Shown here: positions 34,883 through 44,229 of the stretch, in pieces
Position numbering within the stretch: position 1 is the stretch's first letter
How the letters are laid out: each line of letters starts with the position of its first letter
NCBI RefSeq assembly: GCF_025567095.1
Contig: NZ_JAOQJH010000015.1
DNA: 64,000 bases
Origin: Anthropogastromicrobium aceti
GTDB lineage: Bacteria > Bacillota > Clostridia > Lachnospirales > Lachnospiraceae
Strand: one strand, 5' to 3'
Program-made: the position numbers and the translations under genes
The notes under the pieces: generated by a model
The model's database searches: none
What the model was told of the DNA's origin: nothing
The model's input: only the letters and a program-made list of their open reading frames with translations

Positions 34883-36865
34883 TTATTGGTCAAACATGCG
34901 GTAATACTGAAGAATTTCATAATTATCAAGCCATGTTTTTTCTTCGCCAGTGGCTTCCTTTAAATAGTGACATGTACCGTCGGTGTCTACATAGCCAACT
35001 GCATTGACGACAGGAAGTACTTCTGACATCTGTGAGAGGAAGCTTTGATATTTTGTAAGGCCAAGGCCGGCAACCTTGGCAACTTTTGTAGAAAGATAAT
35101 TAGCACTAATTGCAAGATTACTTTCCTCCTCGATATCATAATTTGCCCAGATAAAGAAAGGAACCTGCTGACGCTTTTGCTGTTCTTCAAGCGTCTGGTT
35201 ATTGATATCGAGGCCATTCTCTTCGTAGATTGGTTCAACAACATAATCGTTTGGCTGATGATCACCGAAGAAGACAACAATTGTTTTCTTGTCAGAAGCA
35301 GAAAGCTCAGTAAGCAGATAGTTAATTGCGTCATCAGTGTATTTCATCAGGGAAAGATAGTTGTTTAAATATTTGGTACTCTTTGTATTTTTAAACTTAG
35401 CTTCAATAGACGGAGTGAAGTTATCATACGGTGTGCCATAACTGCTGTGATTTTGCATTGTTACATTAAAGATAAAGGCAGGATCGGTGCTTTGATTTAA
35501 GACATCGAGAACCTCTTCAAAGTCTGCCTGATCGCTGACATATTTTCGAAGCTGTTCGCCGTGATGGAAATTTTTCAAGGAAAGAAACTGTCCAAATCCC
35601 ATCTTTTCATAAACAGAGCTTCGATTCCAGCCAGAGGCATTGTACGGATGCATAGCAGTTGTGCTGTAGCCTAATTCCTCCATGCGTGAAACAATTGACA
35701 GAGCATACTTATTTAAATACTGCTGATAAGGAATGCTTCCGCTTGGAAGAAATGCCATCGAATCACCTGTCAGATATTCAAACTCTGAATTTGCCGTGTT
35801 GCCGCCAAGAACAGATACATAAAGATGACCGCTTATGGTGTTTGGAGCGCCGTCAAGCAGACTTCGAATATATGGCATAAAGTCTTCGTTGCAGGAAAAG
35901 TCACCAAGTACAGTAGGATCAGAGAAACATTCATCCATAATGACAACGATATTTGGAAGCTCATCGGCAGTAGAAGAAGTTTCAGTCTGCTCATCAAGAA
36001 GCGATTTAGCATATTCTTTGCTGTAGCCGTTTGGCTCATCAATTCTAAGATAGCGGCTGTCCATCAAAAAGGCAACGAAAAAGCCATTTGTCTTAAACAT
36101 ATATTTTGGAGTAAAGAGCGTGTTGTCAAGGCTTGTATAATCCGCAATGTCAGGCTGATATAAAAAGTGGACATAGCAAGCAGACGGAATGATTAAAACG
36201 CAGCAAAGTGCCAGACGAATCAGTCCGCGAATTGTCTTTTTAGCGCTTAGAGCCGGGAAATGAAGATTACATTTTCCAGCAAGTATTATACATCCTAAAA
36301 AGCCAGATGCCAGCTGAGCAACAAGATATGTGATGCTGAAGGTATAATTGTTTGCAACAGTGGCTGCAGTTCCAACTGAGAGCAGATCCCATGGCAGAAT
36401 CGGTGAGGAGCGAAACAAAATGACAAAATAGTTTGCCAGACCGACAATCATGGTAAAGATAAGCAGAATATCAAGTGAGATTTTTGTTGATCCGCTTACG
36501 AAGAAGAAAAACAAAAAGAACAAATAGTAAAAGACAAGATTTAATAAAACAGCGTCAATCTCCATCGTTTCCCAGACAACATGTGTCATAGACTCCAGTA
36601 AAAAGAATGCGGCTGTCGGAAGAATAATAGTGATGACAGCCTTTACAACTGGATGCAGAGAAATTGGAAGCACGTAGATGACCATAGAGACAATGGCAAT
36701 GGCAATCAGAATTAATAGATTAGGCAGGGAGAAACCATTAAAAAAGCAGGCCATTCCAATGCATATGGCAAAAAGTGCCAGAAAAACAAAAAAGCCTGCT
36801 TTCTGTCGGAGCGACCAGTTAGACAAGCTTTGTTTATCTTTGGAAGAATGTAAAAAAGTCTTCAT
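34883..36865 (-). CDS. LTA-synthase-family membrane sulfatase
   Basis: This 660-residue membrane enzyme has five or more N-terminal helices (to about residue 240) and an extracellular sulfatase-fold domain. Features are NIVVIMDECFSDPTVLG, the predicted nucleophile Thr in LGGNTANSEFEYLTG, and the metal-binding VFFGDHQPND. It is related to LtaS and to phosphoglycerol transferases, so it probably adds glycerol phosphate to a glycolipid or glycan at the cell surface. ATG 36865 has better spacing to AAAGGTG than the upstream ATG 36877. A gap of 7 bases separates it from the convergent CotS-like gene. Confidence 0.88.
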   Translation of the reverse strand: MKTFLHSSKDKQSLSNWSLRQKAGFFVFLALFAICIGMACFFNGFSLPNLLILIAIAIVSMVIYVLPISLHPVVKAVITIILPTAAFFLLESMTHVVWETMEIDAVLLNLVFYYLFFLFFFFVSGSTKISLDILLIFTMIVGLANYFVILFRSSPILPWDLLSVGTAATVANNYTFSITYLVAQLASGFLGCIILAGKCNLHFPALSAKKTIRGLIRLALCCVLIIPSACYVHFLYQPDIADYTSLDNTLFTPKYMFKTNGFFVAFLMDSRYLRIDEPNGYSKEYAKSLLDEQTETSSTADELPNIVVIMDECFSDPTVLGDFSCNEDFMPYIRSLLDGAPNTISGHLYVSVLGGNTANSEFEYLTGDSMAFLPSGSIPYQQYLNKYALSIVSRMEELGYSTTAMHPYNASGWNRSSVYEKMGFGQFLSLKNFHHGEQLRKYVSDQADFEEVLDVLNQSTDPAFIFNVTMQNHSSYGTPYDNFTPSIEAKFKNTKSTKYLNNYLSLMKYTDDAINYLLTELSASDKKTIVVFFGDHQPNDYVVEPIYEENGLDINNQTLEEQQKRQQVPFFIWANYDIEEESNLAISANYLSTKVAKVAGLGLTKYQSFLSQMSEVLPVVNAVGYVDTDGTCHYLKEATGEEKTWLDNYEILQYYRMFDQ

Positions 36866-37053
36866 AATACATGTCACCTTTCTTTAAATATTGTATTTCG
36901 CTTCGTTAGTATAACACAAGATTTCGGTAAAGAATAGGAGTATTTTGTGAAAAATCTTTGAAAAAAGATTCCATTTTTTTGTTTTATCTAGTATACTTAG
37001 GGTAAAAGAAAGCAGTGTCCTTTAAAAAAGTGACACGGAAAGGCATGGTTTTT

Positions 37054-38772
37054 ATGGATTATCAGGCATTGTATGATGAGTGGCTGACAAGCCCGTGTTT
37101 TGACGAGGCAACAAAGGCTGAGTTAAGAGGAATTTCAGAGGAGGAGAAAAAGGATCGTTTCTATACGGAGCTGGAATTTGGTACAGCTGGTCTTCGCGGC
37201 GTGATTGGAGCTGGATTAAACCGTATGAATATTTATACAGTTCGCAAGGCAACACAGGGACTTGCTAATTATATTATCAAGGCAGGAGAGCAGAAGAAAG
37301 GTGTTGCAATCGCATACGATTCCCGTCGTATGTCTCCAGAATTTGCCAAGGAAGCAGCACTTTGTCTGGCTGCAAATGGCATTAAAGCATATCTGTTTGA
37401 ATCTCTTCGCCCGACACCAGAGCTTTCATTTGCTGTAAGAAAGCTTGGATGTATCGCAGGAATCAATATTACTGCATCTCACAATCCGCCAGAATATAAT
37501 GGATATAAGGTATATTGGGAGGACGGAGCACAGATTACACCGCCGCATGACAAGGGAATCATGGCAGAGGTAAAGGCAATCACAGATTTCTCCACCTTAA
37601 AGACGATGCAGGAAGATAATGCACGCGTGGCAAATCTGTTTGAGATTATTGGCGGTGCAATTGATGACGCATATATTGCAGAGTTAAAGAAGCAGGTAAA
37701 GAATCAGGATGCCATTGACGAAATGCAGGATCAGCTGACAATCGTTTATACACCTCTTCACGGAACAGGAAATGTACCGGCAAGACGTGTATTAAAGGAG
37801 CTTGGCTTTACTCATGTTTATGTAGTTCCAGAGCAGGAGCTTCCAGATGGAGAGTTCCCGACTGTAAGCTATCCAAATCCAGAGGCAGCAGAAGCATTTG
37901 AACTGGCACTTGCACTTGCAAAGGAGAAAAACGCAGATCTTGTTCTGGCAACAGATCCGGATGCAGACCGTCTTGGCGTATATGTAAAGGATGCAAAGAC
38001 TGGCGAGTATCATTCTCTGACAGGAAATATGTCTGGATGCTTGCTTGCTGAGTATACAATCAGCCAGATTAAGGAAAAGAAAGGACTGCCAGAGGATGGA
38101 GCTCTTATTAAGACAATCGTTACAACAAATCTTGCAGATGCAATCGCAAAGTCTTATGGAATCCGCCTGATTGAGTGTCTGACTGGATTTAAGTACATCG
38201 GACAGCAGATTCTTGGTTTTGAGCAGAGTGGTAAGGGAACATATCTGTTTGGATTTGAGGAGAGCTATGGATGTCTTATTGGAACACATGCAAGAGATAA
38301 AGATGCTATTGTTGCGACTATGGCACTGTGCGAGGCTGCTGCTTATTATAAGAAGCAGGGAAAGACACTGTGGGATCAGATGCTTGCAATTTATGACAAG
38401 TATGGCTATTATAAGGACAGTGTAAAGTCTGTTACCATGAAGGGTATTGAGGGTCTGGCAAAGATCGCTCAGACTATGGAAAACTTACGTGCAAATGCAC
38501 CAGAGAATATCGGACCGTACAAGGTACTGCAGGCAAGAGATTACAAGTTAGATACCTGCAAAAACATGGAGACAGGAGAGGTAACACCAACTGGACTGCC
38601 GCAGTCAAATGTACTGTATTATGATCTTGAGGACGGCGCATGGCTGTGTGTAAGACCATCAGGAACTGAGCCGAAGATCAAGCTGTATTACGGTGTAAAG
38701 GGAAGCAGCATGGAAGATGCTGAAAATAGAAGCGCTGAGCTTGGAAAATATGCAGAAGCACTTTTAGGATAA
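37054..38772 (+). CDS. pgcA: Phosphoglucomutase / phosphomannomutase (PgcA-type)
   Basis: This 572-residue enzyme interconverts glucose-1-phosphate and glucose-6-phosphate. It has the phospho-serine loop TASHNPPEYNG, the metal loop DPDADRLG, the sugar-binding FGFEESYG and the phosphate-binding RPSGTEPKIK, in family order. TAGLRGVIGAG near residue 45 is typical of the PgcA branch. Start ATG 37054 is preferred to 37015 because GGAAAGG is correctly placed for it. A TATACT -10 element is at 36992-36997. Confidence 0.94.
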   Translation: MDYQALYDEWLTSPCFDEATKAELRGISEEEKKDRFYTELEFGTAGLRGVIGAGLNRMNIYTVRKATQGLANYIIKAGEQKKGVAIAYDSRRMSPEFAKEAALCLAANGIKAYLFESLRPTPELSFAVRKLGCIAGINITASHNPPEYNGYKVYWEDGAQITPPHDKGIMAEVKAITDFSTLKTMQEDNARVANLFEIIGGAIDDAYIAELKKQVKNQDAIDEMQDQLTIVYTPLHGTGNVPARRVLKELGFTHVYVVPEQELPDGEFPTVSYPNPEAAEAFELALALAKEKNADLVLATDPDADRLGVYVKDAKTGEYHSLTGNMSGCLLAEYTISQIKEKKGLPEDGALIKTIVTTNLADAIAKSYGIRLIECLTGFKYIGQQILGFEQSGKGTYLFGFEESYGCLIGTHARDKDAIVATMALCEAAAYYKKQGKTLWDQMLAIYDKYGYYKDSVKSVTMKGIEGLAKIAQTMENLRANAPENIGPYKVLQARDYKLDTCKNMETGEVTPTGLPQSNVLYYDLEDGAWLCVRPSGTEPKIKLYYGVKGSSMEDAENRSAELGKYAEALLG

Positions 38773-38796
38773 TATGATATCAGGGTCAAAAGCTCC

Positions 38797-38838
38797 AAAA
38801 GCCGCTTGCTCATCTTTTGATGGGTAAGCGGCTTTTTT
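38797..38838. terminator. Bidirectional terminator between pgcA and rpiB
   Basis: An 18-bp stem with one GU-containing region (38797-38814 with 38819-38836) and a TTTT loop has A-rich and T-rich flanks, ending in TTTTTT at 38833-38838. It serves two convergent genes. Confidence 0.9.
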
Positions 38839-38842
38839 ATGA

Positions 38843-39289
38843 TTAATTTTCAGATGGATCTCTGTTTTCAATCAGATTGATGCGTCTTATGTGGCGCTCA
38901 TCGTTAGAAAATGGTGTATTTAAGAATGTGTCAGTAATCTTTACAGCAAGTCCAGGACCAACAACGCGTCCGCCCATACAAAGGATATTGGCATCATTGT
39001 GAAGTCTTGTGGCTTCAGCGCAGAAGCAGTCAGTACACAGTGCAGCGCGGATGCCAGGAACCTTGTTTGCTGCGATGGAAATACCGATACCTGTTCCGCA
39101 GATTAAAATACCCTTGTCACATTCACCGTGTGTAATGGCATCTGTTACTTTGCGTGCATAAATAGGATAATCCACTGAGCTGTTGTCGTAGCAGCCAAAA
39201 TCCTTAAATGGCAGATTATTTTCCTCTAGGTATTTGATAATCTCCTGCTTTAATTCGTAACCGCCGTGGTCGCATCCAAGTGCTATCAT
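38843..39289 (-). CDS. rpiB: Ribose-5-phosphate isomerase B
   Basis: This 148-residue enzyme of the pentose phosphate pathway belongs to the RpiB/LacAB family. It begins MIALGCDHGGYELK and has the active-site Cys in GILICGTGIGISIAANK. The phosphate-binding HNDANILCMGGR also matches. AAGGAGAA lies before the ATG. It is a single gene, convergent with pgcA. Confidence 0.93.
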   Translation of the reverse strand: MIALGCDHGGYELKQEIIKYLEENNLPFKDFGCYDNSSVDYPIYARKVTDAITHGECDKGILICGTGIGISIAANKVPGIRAALCTDCFCAEATRLHNDANILCMGGRVVGPGLAVKITDTFLNTPFSNDERHIRRINLIENRDPSEN

Positions 39290-39344
39290 AATATGATTCT
39301 CCTTTGATATTTGTGTTAAATTTTACCTCTAAGGGCATGTTTTG

Positions 39345-39851
39345 TTACGCTTTTTGCTGCGATGATTCATACTCAGCAATCTGATTCATAAGTGGCTCTG
39401 TCAGTGCTTCAAAACGGTCTCTGTAAATTGCCTGAAGCAGATCATCGAGTTGTCTGAGTGCGCAGCTCATACGCTGTGAAGAGAGAAGTCCGCGCTCAAA
39501 GGCATCTGCCAGCTCATCAAGATCCACTACGCGAGTGTTTCCGTCTGGCTTGACTATCACATCTGCCAACAGATCAGTAAAGACATAAGTGTCGCTGTCC
39601 TTTTCGTAGTTTGTCTCAATGATGTCACAATACCAATACATGAAATCGTGACTGTGCGAATAAAATCGGCTGATCTTAAAACCACGGTCTAAAAAGTAAC
39701 ATGAATAGCCGTATGCAAGATCAGACTTTGGATGAAGCGTCTTCCAGAATGTAATGATTTTTTTATCATCGTGATATAGGATTTCATCATTAGTTAACAG
39801 TATTGATTCAAGTGGTATCAAACGGTTTCGGTAGAGCGTTGGCTTAGACAT
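39345..39851 (-). CDS. DUF402-family nucleotide phosphatase-like protein
   Basis: This 168-residue protein matches the DUF402/FomD-like fold. A central segment HDFMYWYCDIIETNYEKD is followed by TDLLADVIVKPDG and VVDLDELADAFERGLL, including the acidic residues that bind metal in Ntdp-type nucleoside diphosphatases. ATG 39851 is chosen because AGGAGGG sits just upstream, excluding an earlier start at 39869. The physiological substrate is not evident. Confidence 0.8.
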   Translation of the reverse strand: MSKPTLYRNRLIPLESILLTNDEILYHDDKKIITFWKTLHPKSDLAYGYSCYFLDRGFKISRFYSHSHDFMYWYCDIIETNYEKDSDTYVFTDLLADVIVKPDGNTRVVDLDELADAFERGLLSSQRMSCALRQLDDLLQAIYRDRFEALTEPLMNQIAEYESSQQKA

Positions 39852-40009
39852 AGAATCCCTCCTAATCAAAAAGTGGCTAAAATAGGCACTTTTTTCTTAG
39901 TATAGCAAAGATGACATAGAATGGCAACACGCAAATTTTGCAAAAGATTAATGTGTATAAAGTTTTTTTAATAGGAAATACTTTCCAATAGGAGCAGAAA
40001 GGAGGCAAT

Positions 40010-40789
40010 ATGTACCGTATATTGACAGGGCTTTGCTGTGCAGTGTGGTGCGCAGTGATTGCGGTGGAAGCGTTTGGGCTGAATAAAAGACAGGAAATGG
40101 CGCTAGACAGCTTTGAGATGGCATCTTGTTTTAATGACGAATTTACAGATGATGTGACGGCACAGATTCGCCTTTATGGTACTGGTCCTGCATTAACGTC
40201 AGAAGAAGAGATTACAGAATACCTTGAGGGTGCGGCGGCCGTCTGTCAAATTTACAGTGGATATGGGATTATAAAAAAGAAGGAAACGTATGGATGTATA
40301 TGGGAGCTTGAAGGTGCAAATGAAGATTTTTCCTGGAGCCTGCAATACTTAAGAAAAAATAATGACGAAGATACAAATGAAAATCAGACGGCAATAAAAA
40401 ATGACAATATGTGCGAAGGGCTGATCAGCTGGCGGTTTGCGGGAGACTGGTCAGAAGAAATGCAAAGGATATATGAGAAAAAAGAACGACTGGAAAAATA
40501 CAGCCAGAGCCAATCAAAACTATGTTTAGAGCTTATAGGAAGCTGGCCGCAGTTAATGACAAAAGAACAGATAGATGAATGTGCTAAAAAGATGATAAAT
40601 AAAGCAGGCGCATCACTTGTAAGTGCAAAAGGACAGGACAATCTGCAGCTATACTATGGATATGGGGAAAAATTAGGAGAAGTGATACGGTTTCAAAACG
40701 AAAGATCAAATATCAATCTGCTGTACCGTGTAAATGGCGAGAAAACAATATGTATTCTCGGTTTTCCAACGGTACAGTGGGATGATTAG
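40010..40789 (+). CDS. Hypothetical protein with N-terminal membrane anchor, possibly YwmB-like
   Basis: This 259-residue protein starts with a hydrophobic segment (about residues 5-22) that could be a signal anchor. The rest alternates strands and helices. SKLCLELIGSWPQLMTKEQIDECAKKMI near residue 175 vaguely resembles the YwmB/DUF1779 group of sporulation-associated secreted proteins, but this is weak. AAAGGAGG precedes the ATG. It is followed by two further unknown genes on the same strand. Confidence 0.65.
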   Translation: MYRILTGLCCAVWCAVIAVEAFGLNKRQEMALDSFEMASCFNDEFTDDVTAQIRLYGTGPALTSEEEITEYLEGAAAVCQIYSGYGIIKKKETYGCIWELEGANEDFSWSLQYLRKNNDEDTNENQTAIKNDNMCEGLISWRFAGDWSEEMQRIYEKKERLEKYSQSQSKLCLELIGSWPQLMTKEQIDECAKKMINKAGASLVSAKGQDNLQLYYGYGEKLGEVIRFQNERSNINLLYRVNGEKTICILGFPTVQWDD

Positions 40790-40858
40790 TTAAGGCGTGG
40801 AACACTTGAATTTAATGCGGCATAAAATAAAAGTAAATCCGTCTGAAAGGATCTTGCT

Positions 40859-41362
40859 ATGATATGGAGCAGTCACAGCCAGTACGGGCTGTATCATCAG
40901 TCATCACGCTTTCGGCCGCAGACCCCACAGGATGCATTGATCGCCCAAAGGCTTGAGGAGGCAGCAGATGAGATTCAAACGCAGTACTGGAAAAGCCTCT
41001 ATCCGGAAAAAATAAAAAAGATACAGCAGGAAATTGAACATACTTGTGATGAGCTTGATTATGCAGGAAGCTTTATTTATGATGAATATCCAGATAAAAT
41101 AAATCTTAATCGAACAGGACGTCAAATCTGTGAGCGTCTTAGAAAAAATGAGGAGTTTAGAGAAATACCGATAGAGGATCTATTTGAGGCAAGCGGACAC
41201 GATGCATTTATGCCGCCACCGCCGCCACCATTTGGTCCTCCTCAGGGACCACCGCCGCCTAGGCCGCCAAGACAGCAAAGCTGGCTGGAAGATATAGTAA
41301 GTGTACTTTTATATCAGGAGATTGCAAGGCGAAGGTGCAGACGATGCAGAGGACGATATTGA
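40859..41362 (+). CDS. Hypothetical protein with polyproline linker and Arg/Cys-rich tail
   Basis: This 167-residue protein begins with a polar segment followed by a helical region (residues about 35-75). It then has a proline-rich linker (MPPPPPPFGPPQGPPPPRPP, residues about 117-136) and a basic tail ending RRRCRRCRGRY. No homologous domain is recognised. GAAAGGATC precedes the ATG. The composition would suit a protein linking a coat or envelope structure to a charged partner, but this is speculation. Confidence 0.65.
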   Translation: MIWSSHSQYGLYHQSSRFRPQTPQDALIAQRLEEAADEIQTQYWKSLYPEKIKKIQQEIEHTCDELDYAGSFIYDEYPDKINLNRTGRQICERLRKNEEFREIPIEDLFEASGHDAFMPPPPPPFGPPQGPPPPRPPRQQSWLEDIVSVLLYQEIARRRCRRCRGRY

Positions 41363-41468
41363 TGTTAACGGCAGTACAAAAAAAGACTTGTGATTTTACT
41401 AGATTGCAAGTAAAATAAAGCCATAACAATACCCTGTTAATAGGGAAAAAGAAAGGTATGGTTTTGAT

Positions 41469-44030
41469 TTGAAAAAGCTAATTCGAAGGATTCTGCTGCT
41501 GATTTTTATTTTTGCAGCTGCATTTGGCAGCTTTGTAGTATATCAGCAGTATACACAGAAAACACAGCAGACAGACAGCTACGAAACGATGCAGTCAGGC
41601 ACACTTGCCGCTGTAAGGCTTAAGTATCTTACAGATAAAAGCAATATTCTTCGTGGTTATACACAAAAGATGGATGTTTCCACGATGAGGGGCTGTATTA
41701 CGCCCCTGTCGCAGGAACATAAACTGTCCATTCAGATCGATCAGGCGGAGAATGTCGGTCAGGTTTCTTATGAAGTCAGAGGCCTTGATGGCACACGTCT
41801 TGTAGAGGATGGTGTGATAAGCGGATGGGAAACGGATGGCAGCACTATGAAGACACAGCTGCAGCTTTCTAATCTGGTAGATGATGGCAATGAATATCAA
41901 TTTGTTTTATGTGTCAGTCAGAAGGAAAAACCTGTCTATTATTATAGCAGAATTATTTATCTGACAGATGAACATACAGAAAGCCTCGTTGGTTTTGCAC
42001 ATGATTTCTGGCAGGCATCAATTGACAAAAACAGTGATTTTGTCGTCAATTACATACAGCCAGATGAGACGATGGGAACAGATGATTTCAGCTACGTGAA
42101 TCAGCATTCAAGAAGTGGTATGATCACGTGGAATGGTCTTTTAGTTGAGGCTGGAACAGTAGAGACAACGCTTACGGAGTTAAGTGACAGTCAGGCAAGT
42201 ATTACATTGACATATCCTGTAACAATAAGTAACGGCACAGACAGCAAAACATGTATGGTGAATGAAAATTATGTTGTGCGTTTTAGAAGTGATGTGCTTT
42301 ATCTTCTTGATTTTGAACGCCATGTAAAAGAGCAGTTTTCGGTAGCAGCACCAGTGTATGCAAAGGGAGCACTGCAGCTTGGCATTACAGATGAGGAAGT
42401 ATCCAAGATGGCATCAGATGATGAAAATATTCAGGCATACGTGTATGACGGACAGCTGTTTACATCAAATGAAAAAGATAATTCATTAAGTCTTATATAC
42501 ACATATCAGGATGGAGCTGAGGATAAATCATTTTTAGATGGGTACAAGCTGCAGCCAATTCGTGTTGAAAACAGCGGCGATATTTATTTTATGGCATATG
42601 GTTATCACAGCAGAGGAAATCATGAGGGACAGGTTGGCGTCAGCTTCCTTCATTATAAATGTGAGACAGCCTGTATTGATGAAATCTTCTATATTCCAGT
42701 TACATTCTCGGAAGAGATCCTTATGAAAAATATGGGAACGCTTGCCTATGTCAATAATGAGTCTGATTTGATGTACCTTTTGTATCAGAGTACTGTGTAT
42801 TCTATCGATTTAAGCAGTGGAGAGAAGGCACAGCTTGCTAAGGCATCAAGTGCAGGAAGCTTTTACTCCAATAAATCAAGCAGCCTTATTGCCTGGGAGG
42901 AGGGCGATGAGGGATATGCAGGCGTGATTAGAATTGCCGATCTAAGCACTGGAGAAACGTATCGTATAGATGCAGGAGAAGGTGAGTTTGTTCAGATTCA
43001 GGGCTTTTTGGGCAATGATCTGGTGTATGGCACGGGAAGAAAGAGTGATGTGCTGACACAGGCCGGACAGGTAGTGCATAAGCCTATGTATGAACTGGCA
43101 ATACTTTCATTTGATGAAGACATGACACAGTCTGGTGCATATCAGATGGATGGATATTATATAGAAGGAACACAAATTTTGGAGAACCAGCTAAACATTT
43201 ATCGTCTTACGAAGAACAATGCGTCTGGAAGCTATGAAGAAGCGGCTGATGATCAGATGTTTTTCAATAATCGAAGCGATAAGAAGGTTACAAGCTTAAC
43301 AAAGAGCAAAATTGTAGATGATTTCCAGAAGGTGTGGTCTATTAGTATTCCTCTCGATACAGAAAAGGTGCAGACAAATGGAACACTTTGCAAGATTCGC
43401 GATGCAGCTGCCTCATATCAGTTGAACTTAGATGATGGTGATCAGGGGCATCTTTACTATGTATATGCCAAGGGACGCTTACAGCAGATTGACAGTGTGC
43501 TTGCAGATGCTATTGACACCGCATATGATCAGATGGGAGTAGTGGTAGATGATAGGGCAAGCTATGTTTGGACAAGAGGAACTAGAGCGCTGAGTAAAAA
43601 TCTGACATTTGAAGAACAGCAGGCAAAAAGCGCAGAAGATGGCTTAAGGGCATGCTTAGAGATTCTTATTTCTGCTGAAGGCGGAAAGGCATCTTTAGTA
43701 GAAGCACTTTTGAATGAGAAGACGGCTGTTGAGGATATTATGACTCAGGCAATAGAGGCTGAAAACACAAAAGATACGTCAAAAAGTGTAAGCGGCCGTG
43801 CAGAAAATCTAAGAGGCAGCAGTGTAACACAGATTTTATATTATATCAACGAAAATCATCTGGTGCTTGCAGTTACTGGAGACAGCAGTGCGCTATTGCT
43901 TACAGGCTATGACACAAAAAATGTAAGTGTGTATGATCCCGTTACATCAGAGACTACTACGATGGCAATTGCTGATGCACAAGAATATTTTGAGGCATAT
44001 GACTGTGCATTCTTTGCATGGATAAAATAA
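41469..44030 (+). CDS. Large hypothetical membrane-anchored extracellular protein
   Basis: This 853-residue protein has an N-terminal membrane anchor (RILLLIFIFAAAFGSFVVY, residues about 6-24). A long beta-rich extracytoplasmic region follows, with no cysteine-rich or repeat structure. The C-terminal 80 residues (residues about 770-850, QILYYINENHLVLAVTG to AQEYFEAYDC) look like a papain-like or C39-like fold ending, but this is uncertain. The start is a TTG with AAAGG some 12 bases before it. It may act in the envelope with the two preceding unknown genes. Confidence 0.7.
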   Translation: MKKLIRRILLLIFIFAAAFGSFVVYQQYTQKTQQTDSYETMQSGTLAAVRLKYLTDKSNILRGYTQKMDVSTMRGCITPLSQEHKLSIQIDQAENVGQVSYEVRGLDGTRLVEDGVISGWETDGSTMKTQLQLSNLVDDGNEYQFVLCVSQKEKPVYYYSRIIYLTDEHTESLVGFAHDFWQASIDKNSDFVVNYIQPDETMGTDDFSYVNQHSRSGMITWNGLLVEAGTVETTLTELSDSQASITLTYPVTISNGTDSKTCMVNENYVVRFRSDVLYLLDFERHVKEQFSVAAPVYAKGALQLGITDEEVSKMASDDENIQAYVYDGQLFTSNEKDNSLSLIYTYQDGAEDKSFLDGYKLQPIRVENSGDIYFMAYGYHSRGNHEGQVGVSFLHYKCETACIDEIFYIPVTFSEEILMKNMGTLAYVNNESDLMYLLYQSTVYSIDLSSGEKAQLAKASSAGSFYSNKSSSLIAWEEGDEGYAGVIRIADLSTGETYRIDAGEGEFVQIQGFLGNDLVYGTGRKSDVLTQAGQVVHKPMYELAILSFDEDMTQSGAYQMDGYYIEGTQILENQLNIYRLTKNNASGSYEEAADDQMFFNNRSDKKVTSLTKSKIVDDFQKVWSISIPLDTEKVQTNGTLCKIRDAAASYQLNLDDGDQGHLYYVYAKGRLQQIDSVLADAIDTAYDQMGVVVDDRASYVWTRGTRALSKNLTFEEQQAKSAEDGLRACLEILISAEGGKASLVEALLNEKTAVEDIMTQAIEAENTKDTSKSVSGRAENLRGSSVTQILYYINENHLVLAVTGDSSALLLTGYDTKNVSVYDPVTSETTTMAIADAQEYFEAYDCAFFAWIK

Positions 44031-44107
44031 GGAAAGTAAGTTATGTTTTGTAGGAATTTTTCCTAAAAAAGTGGCTGATTGCGCTCTACTGTTATAAAAA
44101 TTTTGCA

Positions 44108-44136
44108 TTGCACAAAACAGTCACACTCTGTATAAT
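44108..44136 (+). promoter_or_regulatory. Promoter of the first GMP synthase gene
   Basis: TTGCAC at 44108-44113, a 17-base spacer and TATAAT at 44131-44136, with about 93 bases of leader before the ATG. No purine-riboswitch consensus was found in the leader. Confidence 0.7.
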
Positions 44137-44229
44137 AAAAAAGAAAAAGTATGAAGCAATGTTTGCCCGCCAGAAAGCATAGTGCATCGAGGATGAGAGC
44201 AGACGATAACAAAAGCAGGAGGAATTGCA

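Noticed and set aside
37792..38289. Minus-strand frame opposite phosphoglucomutase
   Set aside because: It is a mirror frame of a conserved gene with Cys-rich, unnatural composition.
44031..44229. Purine riboswitch before guaA
   Set aside because: The conserved purine-riboswitch core and paired arms were not found; only a normal promoter and leader are visible.
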